The translations under genes were made by a program, and so were the position numbers. The notes under the pieces were generated by a model that was not told where the DNA came from, made no database searches, and was given only the letters and a program-made list of their open reading frames with translations. Below, piece by piece: positions 28,043 to 38,671 of a DNA stretch of 64,000 bases (its first letter is position 1; each line of letters opens with the position of its first letter). The stretch is from Klebsiella spallanzanii (GTDB lineage: Bacteria; Pseudomonadota; Gammaproteobacteria; Enterobacterales; Enterobacteriaceae), in NCBI RefSeq assembly GCF_902158555.1, contig NZ_CABGGS010000043.1, forward strand, positions 310,001 to 374,000. Reading direction: 5' to 3'.

Positions 28043-29505
28043 CCAAGCATTGAGCCATATTCCATCAAGTTGCGATGCAGGTCGAACGCGTGGGTGAGGT
28101 CGTGGTGAATATGCCCGCCGGGAGCGCTGTCCAGATAGCGGTGTAAATAGTCCCGATAGAGCGGATGTGCACAATTATCAATGATAGCGCGGGCGCGCTG
28201 CAGCGGTGATAGTCCGCGCAGGTCGGCGATCCCCTGTTCGGTAATGATCACTTTTACGCTGTGCTCACTATGGTCAACATGGCTGCACATCGGCACGATG
28301 GTCGAGATTTTTCCGTCTTTGGCGATAGACGGCGCCATAAAGATAGAGAGATAAGCGTTGCGTTCAAAATCCCCGCTGCCGCCAATACCGTTCATCAGAT
28401 TTACCCCGGCCACATGCGTGGAGTTGGCGTGGCCGTAGATATCAAACTCCAGCCCCACGTTCAGAGCGATAACCCCCAGACGGCGAATAATTTCCGGATT
28501 ATTGGAGATCTCCTGCGGGCGCAGGACAATGCGGCTGGCGAAGAAATCCATATTGTCGTAAATCTTATGCAGCGAATCGGCGGATACCGTCAGGCTGGAA
28601 GCGCTGACGCCGGTGATTTTCCCCGTTTCCAGCAGATGGACTACCGACTCCTGTAATACCTCTGAGTACATCATAAAAGAGGGAATATCCGGATTCTCAC
28701 CCAACCGCGCCATGACCGCATTGTTAATATTGCCCACGCCGCTTTGCAGCGGCAGAAATTCAGGTGGGATCCGTCCACGAGCCATCTCCTCCAGCAGAAA
28801 AGCCACCACGTTATCGGCGATTTGCTGGCAAACGGGGTTGGTTTTATCGAGCGCGTTTCCGGCGTCGGGCAGTTCGGTATCGACCACGGCGACAATCTTT
28901 TGCGGATCGATTTGTACGTAGTGGGTACCGACGCGATCCATCGCATGAAAAATAGAGACGCTGTTGCGGTGCGGCGGTGCGCCGGGGAGCACAATATCAG
29001 CCAGTTCAGCAACGCGCGGGTTGTGGTAGTGATTCAGTTCGATAATCACTTTTTTTGCCCGCAGCAGCCAGGTTGGCGCATTGCCGATGCCGCTGGTGAG
29101 CCAGACCCGCCCGTCCGGCGCGATAGCCGAGGCTTCAATCACCGCGACATCAATATCACCAAAGAAGCCATAGTTGACCATCTGCGCTACTTCGCTCAAG
29201 TGCAGGTCGACAAACTTCACCTTTCCCTGATTGATTTTTTGCCGCAGGCCAGAGGCCGTCTGATATGGCGCGCGCCACGAAACGGCATCGGCTTCCGATA
29301 GCGCATCATCGGCGGCTGCGCTGATTGACGCTCCGGTCAGTAAGCGTATCTGGAAAGGCTTTTGTGCTTGATGTTGCTCACTGGCGCGGCGGGCGATAGC
29401 TGCTGGCAGCGCTTTGGGCGAACCGGCGGGCGTGAACCCGCTAAAGGCAACCATCTGATCGTGCTGGATAATCTCCGCTGCTTCATCGGCGCTCATCCGT
29501 TTCAT
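28039..29505 (-). CDS. scpC: Propionyl-CoA:succinate CoA transferase
   Basis: Last step of the Sbm (sleeping beauty mutase) cycle: moves CoA from propionyl-CoA to succinate. The 488-residue protein belongs to the acetyl-CoA hydrolase/transferase family, with FSGFTPAGSPKA near the N-terminus and GGIG-like and EQGIADLRG motifs in the C-terminal half. It lies 10 bases after scpB. The start codon (MKRMSADEAAE) is four residues inside the E. coli start. Formerly ygfH. Confidence 0.93.
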   Translation of the reverse strand: MKRMSADEAAEIIQHDQMVAFSGFTPAGSPKALPAAIARRASEQHQAQKPFQIRLLTGASISAAADDALSEADAVSWRAPYQTASGLRQKINQGKVKFVDLHLSEVAQMVNYGFFGDIDVAVIEASAIAPDGRVWLTSGIGNAPTWLLRAKKVIIELNHYHNPRVAELADIVLPGAPPHRNSVSIFHAMDRVGTHYVQIDPQKIVAVVDTELPDAGNALDKTNPVCQQIADNVVAFLLEEMARGRIPPEFLPLQSGVGNINNAVMARLGENPDIPSFMMYSEVLQESVVHLLETGKITGVSASSLTVSADSLHKIYDNMDFFASRIVLRPQEISNNPEIIRRLGVIALNVGLEFDIYGHANSTHVAGVNLMNGIGGSGDFERNAYLSIFMAPSIAKDGKISTIVPMCSHVDHSEHSVKVIITEQGIADLRGLSPLQRARAIIDNCAHPLYRDYLHRYLDSAPGGHIHHDLTHAFDLHRNLMEYGSMLG

Positions 29506-29515
29506 TTTGCTCTCC

Positions 29516-30301
29516 TTAATGGCCGACGAAATGAGGTTTACGTTTTTCCATAAACGCGCTCATCCCTTCCTGATAATCCTCACTGTCGTAAACGGCGCGA
29601 CGCATCCCCTGAATTCGTTCGAATTCGTCGGAATTCATGGTGTGCGCTTCGCCAAGCACGCGCAGTTCTTCCTTTATTACCGCAATCGCCAGTGGCGCTT
29701 TTTCCGAGATGTGGTGCGCCATCTGTAAGGTGAAGTCCTCCAGCTCGTTGGCGTCCACCACGTGATTGAGAATGCCGACCGCCAGCGCGCGCTGGGCGGT
29801 AATCGGCAGGGCGGTAAAAATCAGCTCTTTGACGATATGGAAACCGGCGTCGCGGGTCAGGTTATGAATACCGACCAGGTTGTACGGCACGCCGAGGTTG
29901 ACCGGCGTCATGGAGAAGGTTGACGTACTGGCGGCGATGATCAGATCGGAACTCATGATCATCTCAAATGCGCCGCCCCAGACGCTGCCTTCGACCATTG
30001 AGATCACCGGTTTCGGATACTTTTGGATCATGCGGGTAATCTGACGCAGCGGATCGTCATAAGAGAGCGGATCGCGGCGTCCAGCAGGCAGTTCATGAAT
30101 ATCGTGACCGGCGGAGAAGACTTTCGCTCCGCTGGGCGCGCGTAAAATCACGCAGCGAATTTCCGGCGTGTTGAGGTCGCTCAGTGCCTGCATCAGATCG
30201 TCGATAAACACCTTGCTTAAGGCGTTGAGCTTACGCGCATAATTAAACTCAATAACCGCAACCTTCTGAATAATTTCGACATTAACATATTGATAAGACA
30301 T
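29516..30301 (-). CDS. scpB: Methylmalonyl-CoA decarboxylase
   Basis: Crotonase-fold enzyme that decarboxylates methylmalonyl-CoA to propionyl-CoA. The 261-residue product has the oxyanion-hole stretches FSAGHDIHEL and EGSVWGGAFEMIMSSDLIIA. The start at 30299-30301 (MSYQYVNVE) matches the E. coli N-terminus; six upstream residues in frame are ignored. It lies 10 bases after argK and 10 bases before scpC. Formerly ygfG. Confidence 0.94.
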   Translation of the reverse strand: MSYQYVNVEIIQKVAVIEFNYARKLNALSKVFIDDLMQALSDLNTPEIRCVILRAPSGAKVFSAGHDIHELPAGRRDPLSYDDPLRQITRMIQKYPKPVISMVEGSVWGGAFEMIMSSDLIIAASTSTFSMTPVNLGVPYNLVGIHNLTRDAGFHIVKELIFTALPITAQRALAVGILNHVVDANELEDFTLQMAHHISEKAPLAIAVIKEELRVLGEAHTMNSDEFERIQGMRRAVYDSEDYQEGMSAFMEKRKPHFVGH

Positions 30302-30311
30302 AAATATCCTT

Positions 30312-31307
30312 TCATGCAAAGTAATGATTCTGGAGGAATTCGCTGATCTGGTGCAGACCGGTGCGCGGCGAGAGGTGGTTGTTTTTGACCGCCTGTAGCG
30401 TTTGCTGGAAGTAGCGTTCGAAATCGGTCCGGGAAAATAGCAGGTGCAGCGCCTCTGTTTCGGTCTGCTTTTGCAGCCACTCCAGCGCCTGGTGCTGGCG
30501 CATTTTTTCCAGACCGCCGCTGTCCGTCAGCGCTGTTTTGAACTCAAGAATGGTGAGCCAGACGGCTTCGATGCCGCGTTTTTCCAGCGCGCTACAGCTC
30601 AGAACGCGCGGCTGCCACTCGGCGTGCTTGCGGCGCAGAATATGCAGGGCGGATTCATACATATGGCGGGTGATGGCGACGCTGGCATGGTTCTCCCCGT
30701 CATCTTTATTGATGACAAGGATATCAGCCATCTCCATGATCCCTTTCTTGATGCCCTGAAGATCGTCACCGCCGCCAGCGATCTGCAACGAGATAAAGCA
30801 ATCCACCAGGCGGGAGACCTCCGTTTCCGATTGGCCGACGCCGACGGTTTCAACAATCACCACGTCATAGCCCGCCGCTTCGCACAGCAGTATCAGCTCC
30901 CGCGCGCGCAGGCTCGTGCCGCCAAGATGACCGCAGGAGGGGACCGGACGGATGAATGCTGAATCCGATCGCGCCAGTTCGATCATCCGCGTTTTATCAC
31001 CAAGAATGCTGCCGCCGCTGACCGGACTGCTGGGATCGACCGCGATCACCGCTACCCGAAAACCCTGACGGATCAGAAGCATACCGAAAGCTTCCAGGAA
31101 GGTACTCTTTCCGGCTCCCGGCGTTCCGGTAATGCCTAAACGCAGCGCGTTACCGGTAAAGGGCATAATGGCATCCAGCAACTGTATGCTTAGCGACTGG
31201 TGGCGAGGATGCAGGCTTTCTACCAGCGTCATGGCCTGGGCAAGCGTGGACCGCTCGCCCATCCGTAATTGCCGCACGGTGTCCGCCAGCGTGGATTCGT
31301 TAATCAT
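30312..31307 (-). CDS. argK: Methylmalonyl-CoA mutase-associated GTPase (MeaB/ArgK)
   Basis: G3E-family GTPase of 331 residues that protects and loads the B12-dependent mutase ScpA. Walker A is GTPGAGKST at residues 61-69; the base-binding NKDD motif is in [12 protein letters not shown], and ETVGVGQSE carries the switch region. The coding start overlaps the scpA stop by eight bases, so the two are translationally coupled. It is also called ygfD or meaB. An old assignment as an arginine-transport ATPase kinase is not supported by this context. Confidence 0.92.
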   Translation of the reverse strand: MINESTLADTVRQLRMGERSTLAQAMTLVESLHPRHQSLSIQLLDAIMPFTGNALRLGITGTPGAGKSTFLEAFGMLLIRQGFRVAVIAVDPSSPVSGGSILGDKTRMIELARSDSAFIRPVPSCGHLGGTSLRARELILLCEAAGYDVVIVETVGVGQSETEVSRLVDCFISLQIAGGGDDLQGIKKGIMEMADILVINKDDGENHASVAITRHMYESALHILRRKHAEWQPRVLSCSALEKRGIEAVWLTILEFKTALTDSGGLEKMRQHQALEWLQKQTETEALHLLFSRTDFERYFQQTLQAVKNNHLSPRTGLHQISEFLQNHYFA

Positions 31308-33444
31308 GATGTTGGCTAATCCTTACCAGAACGTCGCGCACGCTTTCCAGCATTGGCGTACCGGGGCCATAAATAGCGGCCACGCCGTGCTCCTGCAGGA
31401 AAGCGTAATCCTGCGGAGGGATGACGCCACCGGCGATAACGCAGATATCTTCGCGCCCCCATTTTTTCAGCGCGGCGACCAGCTCGGGAATTAACGTTTT
31501 GTGTCCTGCCGCCAGGGATGAGGCGCCAACCACGTGCACATCGTTTTCTACTGCCAGGCGGGCGATCTCTTCCGGCGTGGAGAACATCGGACTGAGATCA
31601 ACATCGAAGCCGAGATCGGAATAGGCGCTGGCGATCACTTTTGCCCCGCGATCGTGGCCATCCTGACCCATTTTGGCGATCAGGATGCGCGGGCGGCGGC
31701 CGTTGTCCGCAAGGAAACGTTCAGTTTGCGCAACGATAGCGTCAAACTCGCAGGCGGATTTGTCGGACTGATGATAGCTTTGCGCAATGACTCCGGTGAC
31801 GCACTGGCTGGGGACCAGATAGCGGTCAAACGCCGCCTCCAGCGCGTCGGAGATTTCACCCAGCGTGGCGCGAACACGGGCGGCGTTGATGGCGGCGGCC
31901 AGCAGATTTTCATTATGCTGTGCAGCGTGGGTGAGGGCGTTCAGCGCCGCTTTTACCGTCACATCGTCACGACTGGCCCGAATTCTCTCCAGCGAGTCGA
32001 TCTGTTCGTTGCGCACCTTAACGTTGTCGATCTCGAGTACCGCCGTTTCGTCCTCTTTCTCCAGCTTGTATTTGTTGACGCCGACAATAACGCGCTTGCC
32101 CTGGTCGATCAGAGATTGCTCGCGGGCGGAAGCCTCCTCGATCATCCGTTTCGGCAGTCCGGCTTCGATAGCCTTCGCCATTCCGCCTGCTTCGTCGATC
32201 TGTTGAATAATGGCCCGCGCCTGTTTGACGATGCGATCGGTCAGCGATTCGACGTAATAGGAACCGGCCAGCGGATCCACCGTGCGGCAGATCTCTGACT
32301 CTTCCTGGATGATGATCTGCGTATTGCGCGCGATGCGGGCGGAAAAATCGGTGGGCAAGCCGAGCGCCTCGTCAAAGGCGTTGGTGTGCAGCGACTGGGT
32401 GCCGCCAAGCGTGGCACCGAGCGCTTCAATGGTGGTGCGAATGACGTTGTTGTACGGATCCTGTTCGGTCAGGCTCCAGCCGGAAGTCTGACAGTGGGTG
32501 CGCAGCGCCAGGGATTTTGGATTAGTGGCGCCAAACCCGTTGACCGCCTCGCTCCACAGATAGCGTGCGGCGCGCAGCATCGCGACGTTCATAAACAGAT
32601 CCATGCCGATGCCAAAGAAGAAGGACAGGCGCGGAGCAAAGTCGTCAATTTTCAGGCCAGCGGAGAGCGCAGCCTTGATGTATTCGATGCCATCGGCCAG
32701 GGTAAAGGCGACCTGTTGTACGCAGTTGGCTCCCGCCTCGCCCATGTGGTAGCCGCTAATGCTGATGGTGTTAAAGCGCGGCATGTTGCCCGAACACCAG
32801 GCAATGATGTCGGCGATAATGCGCATTGAGGGCTTCGGTGGGTAAATGTAAGTATTGCGGCACAGGTACTCTTTCAGAATATCGTTCTGAATCGTCCCGG
32901 TAAGCTGTTCCGGCGCCACGCCTTGCTCTTCTGCCGCAACGATATAAAACGCCATCACCGGCAGCACCGCACCGTTCATGGTCATCGATACGGACATCTT
33001 ATCCAGCGGGATCTGATCGAATAGCACCTTCATATCTTCGACGGTATCAATCGCCACGCCCGCTTTTCCCACATCGCCCGCCACGCGCGGGTTATCGGAG
33101 TCATAGCCTCGGTGGGTGGCGAGGTCGAAGGCGACGGAGAGCCCTTTCTGCCCGGCGGCGAGGTTTCGACGATAGAAGGCGTTAGACTCTTTAGCTGTGG
33201 AGAAACCAGCGTACTGACGAATAGTCCACGGCTGTGCGGTATACATGGTGGCGCGTGGGCCGCGGACGTAGGGCGGGAGGCCGGGCAGGGTGCCGGTCAC
33301 TTCCAGATTATCAAGATCGGCTTCGGTATACAGCGGCTTAATGGCAATGCCTTCCGCCGTCTGTTTTACCAGCGAATCGACGGTCTTTTCCCGCCGACTC
33401 AGCTCCTTGTTGGCAAGCTTTTGCCACTCCTGCAAGTCTGACAT
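31300..33444 (-). CDS. scpA: Methylmalonyl-CoA mutase, B12-dependent
   Basis: Interconverts succinyl-CoA and methylmalonyl-CoA using adenosylcobalamin. The 714-residue protein has the N-terminal barrel ([31 protein letters not shown]) and the C-terminal B12-binding domain with GQDGHDRG, where His597 is the base-off ligand. The start at 33442-33444 gives MSDLQEWQ as in E. coli Sbm; seven upstream residues are not used. First gene of the scpA-argK-scpB-scpC operon, which together turns succinate into propionate and CO2. No terminator lies between the genes. Confidence 0.96.
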   Translation of the reverse strand: MSDLQEWQKLANKELSRREKTVDSLVKQTAEGIAIKPLYTEADLDNLEVTGTLPGLPPYVRGPRATMYTAQPWTIRQYAGFSTAKESNAFYRRNLAAGQKGLSVAFDLATHRGYDSDNPRVAGDVGKAGVAIDTVEDMKVLFDQIPLDKMSVSMTMNGAVLPVMAFYIVAAEEQGVAPEQLTGTIQNDILKEYLCRNTYIYPPKPSMRIIADIIAWCSGNMPRFNTISISGYHMGEAGANCVQQVAFTLADGIEYIKAALSAGLKIDDFAPRLSFFFGIGMDLFMNVAMLRAARYLWSEAVNGFGATNPKSLALRTHCQTSGWSLTEQDPYNNVIRTTIEALGATLGGTQSLHTNAFDEALGLPTDFSARIARNTQIIIQEESEICRTVDPLAGSYYVESLTDRIVKQARAIIQQIDEAGGMAKAIEAGLPKRMIEEASAREQSLIDQGKRVIVGVNKYKLEKEDETAVLEIDNVKVRNEQIDSLERIRASRDDVTVKAALNALTHAAQHNENLLAAAINAARVRATLGEISDALEAAFDRYLVPSQCVTGVIAQSYHQSDKSACEFDAIVAQTERFLADNGRRPRILIAKMGQDGHDRGAKVIASAYSDLGFDVDLSPMFSTPEEIARLAVENDVHVVGASSLAAGHKTLIPELVAALKKWGREDICVIAGGVIPPQDYAFLQEHGVAAIYGPGTPMLESVRDVLVRISQHHD

Positions 33445-33611
33445 TTTGTGCTCCGTATTCCACAATTAAAATAAGGTATTGCGAATACGGTGAGCTTTTT
33501 AACGATCCTTGTCGCCAGCAAAAAATAGCCATCAATGCGTCGTTTTTTGCCGCATGGAATATTTTATTTTGTGATGTATTTCAAAGACGTGATGTGGGGA
33601 TAGTGGGTCAT

Positions 33612-33635
33612 GCAGGCCGGATGGAACCGGCCTGC
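33612..33635 (-). terminator. Hairpin after argP
   Basis: GCAGGCCGG and CCGGCCTGC form a nine-base-pair stem with a six-base loop, nine bases downstream of the argP stop on the minus strand. It lacks a T run, so it may be a REP-like hairpin or a weak terminator. Confidence 0.5.
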
Positions 33636-33644
33636 TGGCGAGGC

Positions 33645-34538
33645 TTAATCTTGTCTTAACACTTTGTGGCCGTAATCAATCAGCGCATCGGTCACCCGGC
33701 GCATCATGCGGCTTTCCGGCGCAAAACGATGCCAGTAGAGCATCCGGCGCTGGAACAGGCCCGGCGTGAGGTTGATAAGTTCGCCGCTGTTCAACTCTCT
33801 CTCGATTTGCAGATGCGGGATCATACAGCAGGTCGTTCCCTGGCGAGCCAGTTGAACAAAGGCTTCGGAAGAGTTCACGATATGGCAGGGTACGCTACCC
33901 GGCGGTAAGTCGAAGTTCTGCTGCAAAAAGGCCTGGTGCATATCATCGAGATGATCGAATGCGACCACCGGCGCTTTGAGCAGCGCCGAGCGGGTCACTC
34001 CGTTAGGGAAATAGCGCTGGGCAAATTCCTTAGAGGCAACAAACAGATAGTCGAGGGCTCCGAGCTGATCGACCAGACAGCTTGGCAGCGCCTGCGGCTG
34101 GATACTGACCGCGCCGACCACTTCACCGCGGCGCAAGCGTTCCTGGGTTCTGGTTTCATCTTCCACCTGCAGGTTCAGGCGAATAGGGGAATCGGAAAGT
34201 ACGCTGGACAGCGCGGGCAGCAGCCAGGTCGCCAGACTGTCGGCGTTGACCGCCAGCGACAGCAGCAGCGGCGTAGCACCGGTCTGCTCATCGCCCAGCC
34301 ACTCTTCTTCGAGCAGTTCAACCTGGCGCAGCAGGGCCAGTAACTTTTGCCCTTGTTCGGTGGGACGCGGTGGCACGGTGCGTACCAGCAGCGGTTGCCC
34401 AAACATATTTTCCAGCTGTTTGATGCGCTGAGAGACGGCGGACTGTGTAATACAAAGCTTCTGCGCGGCGCGCTCAAACCCTCGTTCCCTGATTACCGCG
34501 TCCAGCGCCTGTAGTGTTCTGTAGTCCGGTCGTTTCAT
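33645..34538 (-). CDS. argP: LysR-family regulator ArgP (IciA)
   Basis: A 297-residue LysR regulator. The N-terminal helix-turn-helix reads [16 protein letters not shown] [26 protein letters not shown] (about residues 18-43). In E. coli ArgP activates argO in response to arginine and blocks it with lysine, and also acts on lysine- and glutamate-related genes; it was earlier described as an inhibitor of replication initiation (IciA). It is divergent from rpiA. Confidence 0.94.
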   Translation of the reverse strand: MKRPDYRTLQALDAVIRERGFERAAQKLCITQSAVSQRIKQLENMFGQPLLVRTVPPRPTEQGQKLLALLRQVELLEEEWLGDEQTGATPLLLSLAVNADSLATWLLPALSSVLSDSPIRLNLQVEDETRTQERLRRGEVVGAVSIQPQALPSCLVDQLGALDYLFVASKEFAQRYFPNGVTRSALLKAPVVAFDHLDDMHQAFLQQNFDLPPGSVPCHIVNSSEAFVQLARQGTTCCMIPHLQIERELNSGELINLTPGLFQRRMLYWHRFAPESRMMRRVTDALIDYGHKVLRQD

Positions 34539-34707
34539 TGCTCTGGCGTGCCCCCTAATACTTTTCGTTAACTCGCACTATGACATAAATTTGTTTTTGA
34601 TGAAGATGAAAAATTGACGACTGCGTTGTGTGATCTCCGTCGCAGGGACAATAGCCCCCCTGATGTTCTATAATGCGCCACAGGAATTCACATCTCGGAC
34701 CATAATC

Positions 34708-35367
34708 ATGACGCAAGATGAACTGAAAAAAGCAGTAGGCTGGGCGGCATTGCAGTATGTACAACCGGGCACCATCGTAGGGGTTGGTACAGGCTCCACG
34801 GCGGCGCATTTTATTGATGCGCTGGGCACCATGAAAGGGCAAATTGAAGGGGCGGTTTCCAGCTCTGATGCCTCTACCGAAAAACTGAAAAGCCTCGGTA
34901 TTACGGTTTTTGATCTTAACAGCGTTGATCGTCTCGGTATCTATGTGGACGGTGCTGATGAGATCAACGGCCATATGCAGATGATTAAAGGCGGCGGCGC
35001 GGCGCTGACGCGCGAGAAAATTATCGCTTCGGTCGCAGACAAATTTATCTGTATCGCTGATGCTTCCAAGCAGGTTGATATTCTGGGTAAATTCCCGCTG
35101 CCGGTAGAAGTGATTCCGATGGCGCGTAGCGCCGTGGCGCGTCAGCTGGTTAAGCTGGGCGGTCGCCCGGAATATCGTCAGGGCGTTGTGACCGACAACG
35201 GCAACGTGATCCTTGATGTGTTTGGTCTGGAAATTCTCGACGCTATCGCGCTGGAAAATACCATTAACGGTATTCCGGGCGTTGTGACCGTCGGCCTGTT
35301 CGCGAATCGTGGCGCTGATGTTGCGCTGATCGGCACCGCTGATGGTGTAAAAACTATCACTAAATAG
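34708..35367 (+). CDS. rpiA: Ribose-5-phosphate isomerase A
   Basis: Interconverts ribose 5-phosphate and ribulose 5-phosphate. The 219-residue protein has GVGTGSTA at residues 25-32, DGADEIN starting at Asp81, and [11 protein letters not shown] with Lys94 and Glu103 as active-site residues. The start at 34708 is chosen over a longer frame from 34630 because it gives [11 protein letters not shown] as in E. coli. Single gene divergent from argP. Confidence 0.96.
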   Translation: MTQDELKKAVGWAALQYVQPGTIVGVGTGSTAAHFIDALGTMKGQIEGAVSSSDASTEKLKSLGITVFDLNSVDRLGIYVDGADEINGHMQMIKGGGAALTREKIIASVADKFICIADASKQVDILGKFPLPVEVIPMARSAVARQLVKLGGRPEYRQGVVTDNGNVILDVFGLEILDAIALENTINGIPGVVTVGLFANRGADVALIGTADGVKTITK

Positions 35368-35374
35368 TTTGATT

Positions 35375-35410
35375 CGAGGGAGTGAATGGCTCCCTCGCAA
35401 ATATTTTTTC
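35375..35410 (+). terminator. Probable terminator of rpiA
   Basis: CGAGGGAG and CTCCCTCG form a stem eight bases after the rpiA stop; a T run begins about seven bases after the stem, so the terminator may be imperfect. Confidence 0.6.
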
Positions 35411-35636
35411 TTCAGGCCTATTTTGGTGACTTCTGTCACACTTATGCGTCCTGGATAGGTAAGAATCTACCTTTCTTTTATTTTCTGGTGTTTTGTCCTG
35501 CTATTTCCCTCTGATTGATATTTCTTCAGGTTGCCGACGCAAACGTTCATATTGCCGCAATAGTTTTTTTTGATATGTTGCTGAGAAGAACTTTCGTTCC
35601 GCACGACATCAGTTAAGACAAAAACAGGACGGGGAA

Positions 35637-36869
35637 ATGGCTAAGGTATCACTGGAAAAAGACAAGATTAAATTTCTGCTGGTTGAAGGTGTTCATCAAA
35701 AAGCGGTGGATAACCTTCGTGCAGCAGGCTACACCAATATCGAATTTCACAAAGGCGCGCTGGACAGCGAAGAGCTGAAAGCGTCGATCCGTGATGCCCA
35801 TTTCATCGGCCTGCGTTCCCGTACTCATCTGACTGAAGAGATCTTCGCGGCGGCGGAAAAGCTGGTGGCGGTCGGCTGCTTCTGTATCGGTACCAATCAG
35901 GTTGATTTAAATGCGGCGGCAAAACGTGGTATTCCGGTGTTTAACGCGCCGTTCTCAAATACCCGCTCCGTTGCTGAACTGGTTATTGGTGAGCTGCTGC
36001 TGATGCTGCGCGGCGTACCGGCGGCGAACGCCAAAGCGCACCGTGGCGTATGGAACAAGTTGGCGGTTGGCAGCTTCGAAGCTCGCGGTAAAAAGCTGGG
36101 TATTATCGGCTATGGCCATATCGGTACTCAACTGGGTATCCTGGCAGAATCGCTGGGGATGCACGTCTATTTCTACGACATTGAAAGTAAACTGCCGTTA
36201 GGTAACGCCACTCAGGTGCAGCATCTCTCTGATTTGCTGAATATGAGCGATGTGGTGAGCCTGCACGTGCCGGAAAATGCCTCCACCAAGAACATGATTG
36301 GCGCGGAAGAGCTGGCGCTGATGAAACCCGGCGCGCTGTTGATTAACGCCTCTCGTGGTACCGTGGTTGATATCCCGGCGCTGTGTGATGTGCTGGCGAG
36401 CAAACACCTGGCGGGCGCGGCGATCGACGTATTCCCGACGGAGCCGGCGACCAACAGCGACCCGTTCAACTCTCCGCTATGTGAGTTCGACAACGTTATC
36501 CTGACCCCGCATATTGGTGGCTCTACTCAGGAAGCACAGGAAAACATCGGTCTGGAAGTGGCGGGCAAGCTGGCGAAGTATTCTGATAACGGCTCAACGC
36601 TCTCTGCGGTTAACTTCCCGGAAGTGTCGCTGCCGCTGCACGGCGGTCGTCGCCTGCTTCATATTCATGAAAACCGTCCGGGTGTCCTGACCGCAATTAA
36701 CCAGATTTTTGCCGCCCAGGGCATTAACATCGCGGCGCAGTATCTGCAAACCACTCCGCAGATGGGCTACGTAGTTATTGATATCGAAGCCGAAGAAGAT
36801 GTGGCGCAGACCGCGCTGCAGGCGATGAAGGCTATCCCAGGCACTATCCGCGCACGTCTGCTGTTCTGA
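35637..36869 (+). CDS. serA: D-3-phosphoglycerate dehydrogenase
   Basis: First committed step of serine synthesis. The 410-residue protein has the NAD-binding GYGHIG (residues 158-163), LHVPENASTKNMIG, the histidine of LTPHIGGSTQEAQ, and a C-terminal ACT domain (from about 340: HIHENRPGVLTAINQIF) where serine binds for feedback inhibition. The upstream 269-base gap has AT-rich tracts, as for Lrp-controlled serA of E. coli; no site could be named with certainty. Confidence 0.97.
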   Translation: MAKVSLEKDKIKFLLVEGVHQKAVDNLRAAGYTNIEFHKGALDSEELKASIRDAHFIGLRSRTHLTEEIFAAAEKLVAVGCFCIGTNQVDLNAAAKRGIPVFNAPFSNTRSVAELVIGELLLMLRGVPAANAKAHRGVWNKLAVGSFEARGKKLGIIGYGHIGTQLGILAESLGMHVYFYDIESKLPLGNATQVQHLSDLLNMSDVVSLHVPENASTKNMIGAEELALMKPGALLINASRGTVVDIPALCDVLASKHLAGAAIDVFPTEPATNSDPFNSPLCEFDNVILTPHIGGSTQEAQENIGLEVAGKLAKYSDNGSTLSAVNFPEVSLPLHGGRRLLHIHENRPGVLTAINQIFAAQGINIAAQYLQTTPQMGYVVIDIEAEEDVAQTALQAMKAIPGTIRARLLF

Positions 36870-36885
36870 TTTCTTTCTTGCCAGT

Positions 36886-36914
36886 GGGCAGGTCCTCGGC
36901 CTGCCCCTTTTTCC
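36886..36914 (+). terminator. Intrinsic terminator of serA
   Basis: GGGCAGG-TCCTCGG-CCTGCCC followed by CTTTTTCCC, 16 bases after the serA stop. Confidence 0.85.
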
Positions 36915-37055
36915 CTTCTTAATACCGCAATTCTGAAATTTCCCACGCTCATGCAAACGCTTTGCGAGGCTTGCCGCAAACGGTGATTAAAGCCGATGGA
37001 TGTCGTTGTGCCTGAAATAAAGGGATTTACGATAAGGGCTCAGCGTGGGGCTGAA

Positions 37056-37206
37056 ACGGGAAAGCCCCTACCGAAGAAGGGGCTTTAAAAGGAAAGGGAC
37101 GATGATGAGACTCTTCATCATGCTGCTTATCCTGTTAATCATTGCCTGGCCGGTATATTAACAGAGAGGAAGCAGGAGGGAGGTTCGCCTCCCTCACCCT
37201 TTACCC
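37056..37206 (-). ncRNA. sibC: SibC-like antisense RNA (antitoxin of ibs)
   Basis: On the minus strand this region covers the whole ibs frame and runs GGGTAAAGGGTGAGGGAGG at its 5' side to a hairpin with AAAGCCCC and GGGGCTTT (37061-37086) at the 3' side. Both end blocks are those of the E. coli Sib (QUAD) RNAs, and the locus, between serA and fau, is that of SibC. The 5' end is inferred from a likely -10 near 37211-37216. Sib RNAs repress Ibs toxin translation by base pairing. Confidence 0.72.
37102..37161 (+). CDS. ibsC: Ibs-type small hydrophobic toxin, 19 residues
   Basis: The frame encodes MMRLFIMLLILLIIAWPVY, which has the form of E. coli Ibs toxins (MM[RK]LVIIL...LLIS[FW]PxY): 19 residues, a single membrane-spanning run and a Pro/Tyr end. 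It is preceded by AAGGAAAGGG as a ribosome-binding site. The first codons ATGATGA pair with TCATCAT six bases further on, a start-codon hairpin. An antisense Sib RNA overlaps the full frame. Overproduced Ibs peptides damage the membrane in E. coli. Too short for usual gene callers. Confidence 0.82.
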   Translation: MMRLFIMLLILLIIAWPVY

Positions 37207-37251
37207 GAAAATTTAGGTTAAAAAAAAAGCAATGTCAATGGGGCTGACGCT

Positions 37252-37848
37252 CTACCAGAGCCAGGTTTTTGCTGGCGTAACCACTGCGGGCAGCGGGATA
37301 TCCCACTGCTCCGTTGGTAGTGCTTCTACCTGCTGGCAGTCGTGGGCGTAGCCGACCGGTTGTAGATGATACTGCCGCCAGTTTTGCAGCGTTCGGTCGT
37401 AAAATCCGCCACCCATTCCCAGGCGCTGTCCGGAAGCATCAAACGCTACCAACGGCGTAATCAGAACATCCAGTTGGCTAAGGGGAAGAACATCACGGAC
37501 ATCAAGCTTTGGTTCGTGGATTTTCAAACGATTCACCACCAGGTTACTGCCCGGATGGTAGTGTAGAAACAGAAGGTTGCCCGGACTGAAAGGGTGAAGC
37601 ACAGGAAGATAAACTCGTTTGCCTGCCCGCCAGAGTTGCTCAATAAGCGGTTGCGTATCAAGCTCACCATCAAACGAAAGAAAGGCTGCCACCGTATGCG
37701 CCCGCAGAACCGGCGGGTAGGCCATCATCCGGTCTGCCGCCTGAAGGGCAAACAGCGTTTGCTGCTCTGGCGTTAACGCGCGTCGGCGCAGGCGAGTCTG
37801 CTGGCGAATTTGCTGTCGGGTGTACGGGATATCTGACAATAGAGTCAT
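37252..37848 (-). CDS. fau: 5-formyltetrahydrofolate cyclo-ligase
   Basis: Converts 5-formyl-THF to 5,10-methenyl-THF with ATP (formerly ygfA). The 198-residue product has LSFDGELDTQPLI, LPLSQLDVLITPLVAFD and the family signature GQRLGMGGGFYDRTL. It follows 6S RNA by about 100 bases on the same strand; in E. coli ssrS and ygfA are transcribed together and the gene is linked to persister formation. The N-terminus (MTLLSDIPYTRQQ) is a little longer than the short E. coli annotation. Confidence 0.92.
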   Translation of the reverse strand: MTLLSDIPYTRQQIRQQTRLRRRALTPEQQTLFALQAADRMMAYPPVLRAHTVAAFLSFDGELDTQPLIEQLWRAGKRVYLPVLHPFSPGNLLFLHYHPGSNLVVNRLKIHEPKLDVRDVLPLSQLDVLITPLVAFDASGQRLGMGGGFYDRTLQNWRQYHLQPVGYAHDCQQVEALPTEQWDIPLPAVVTPAKTWLW

Positions 37849-37950
37849 ACCAGAGTCTCATCGGTGATCAAGCGATACAAACAGGCATAGTTTAATACAT
37901 GACGGCAAAAGCCAGAAATTAACATATGGGGGGATAGAGCGAAAAAGAAG

Positions 37951-38134
37951 GGAATCTCCGAGATGCCGCCGCAGGCTGTAACCCTTGAACCCTTGGTTCA
38001 AGGTGAATGTGTCGTCACAGTCTTAAGGCTTCTCGGACGGACCGAGCATGCTCACCAACCGTGGAGCGCCACATTCTTGTGGTATGAAATATCGGCTCAG
38101 GGGACTGGCCCGCTTGCAAACATCTCAGAGAAAT
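37951..38134 (-). ncRNA. ssrS: 6S RNA
   Basis: Read on the minus strand, it begins ATTTCTCTGAGATGTT and ends CATCTCGGAGATTCC, the known ends of 6S RNA; the two ends pair to form the closing stem. The interior has GCGGGCCAGTCCCCTGAGC and GTTGGTGAGCATGCTCGGTC, the bubble region that mimics an open promoter and binds sigma-70 RNA polymerase. Length is 184 bases, the same as E. coli. It lies between zapA and fau as expected. Confidence 0.97.
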
Positions 38135-38175
38135 TTTGTTCTTGCGATTACTCTAACACAGTTAAATGCAAAGTG

Positions 38176-38544
<369 letters not shown>

Positions 38545-38671
38545 TTACCCGGGTCTGCGAAGGGGCGACACTATAGCTACCCTGGTTCTAAGATACAAGC
38601 CCTATTCTGGTTCACCAGGGTCCAAAGTGGTAGCATATCATGAATATTCCTCCCAACGATGACGAATGCGC

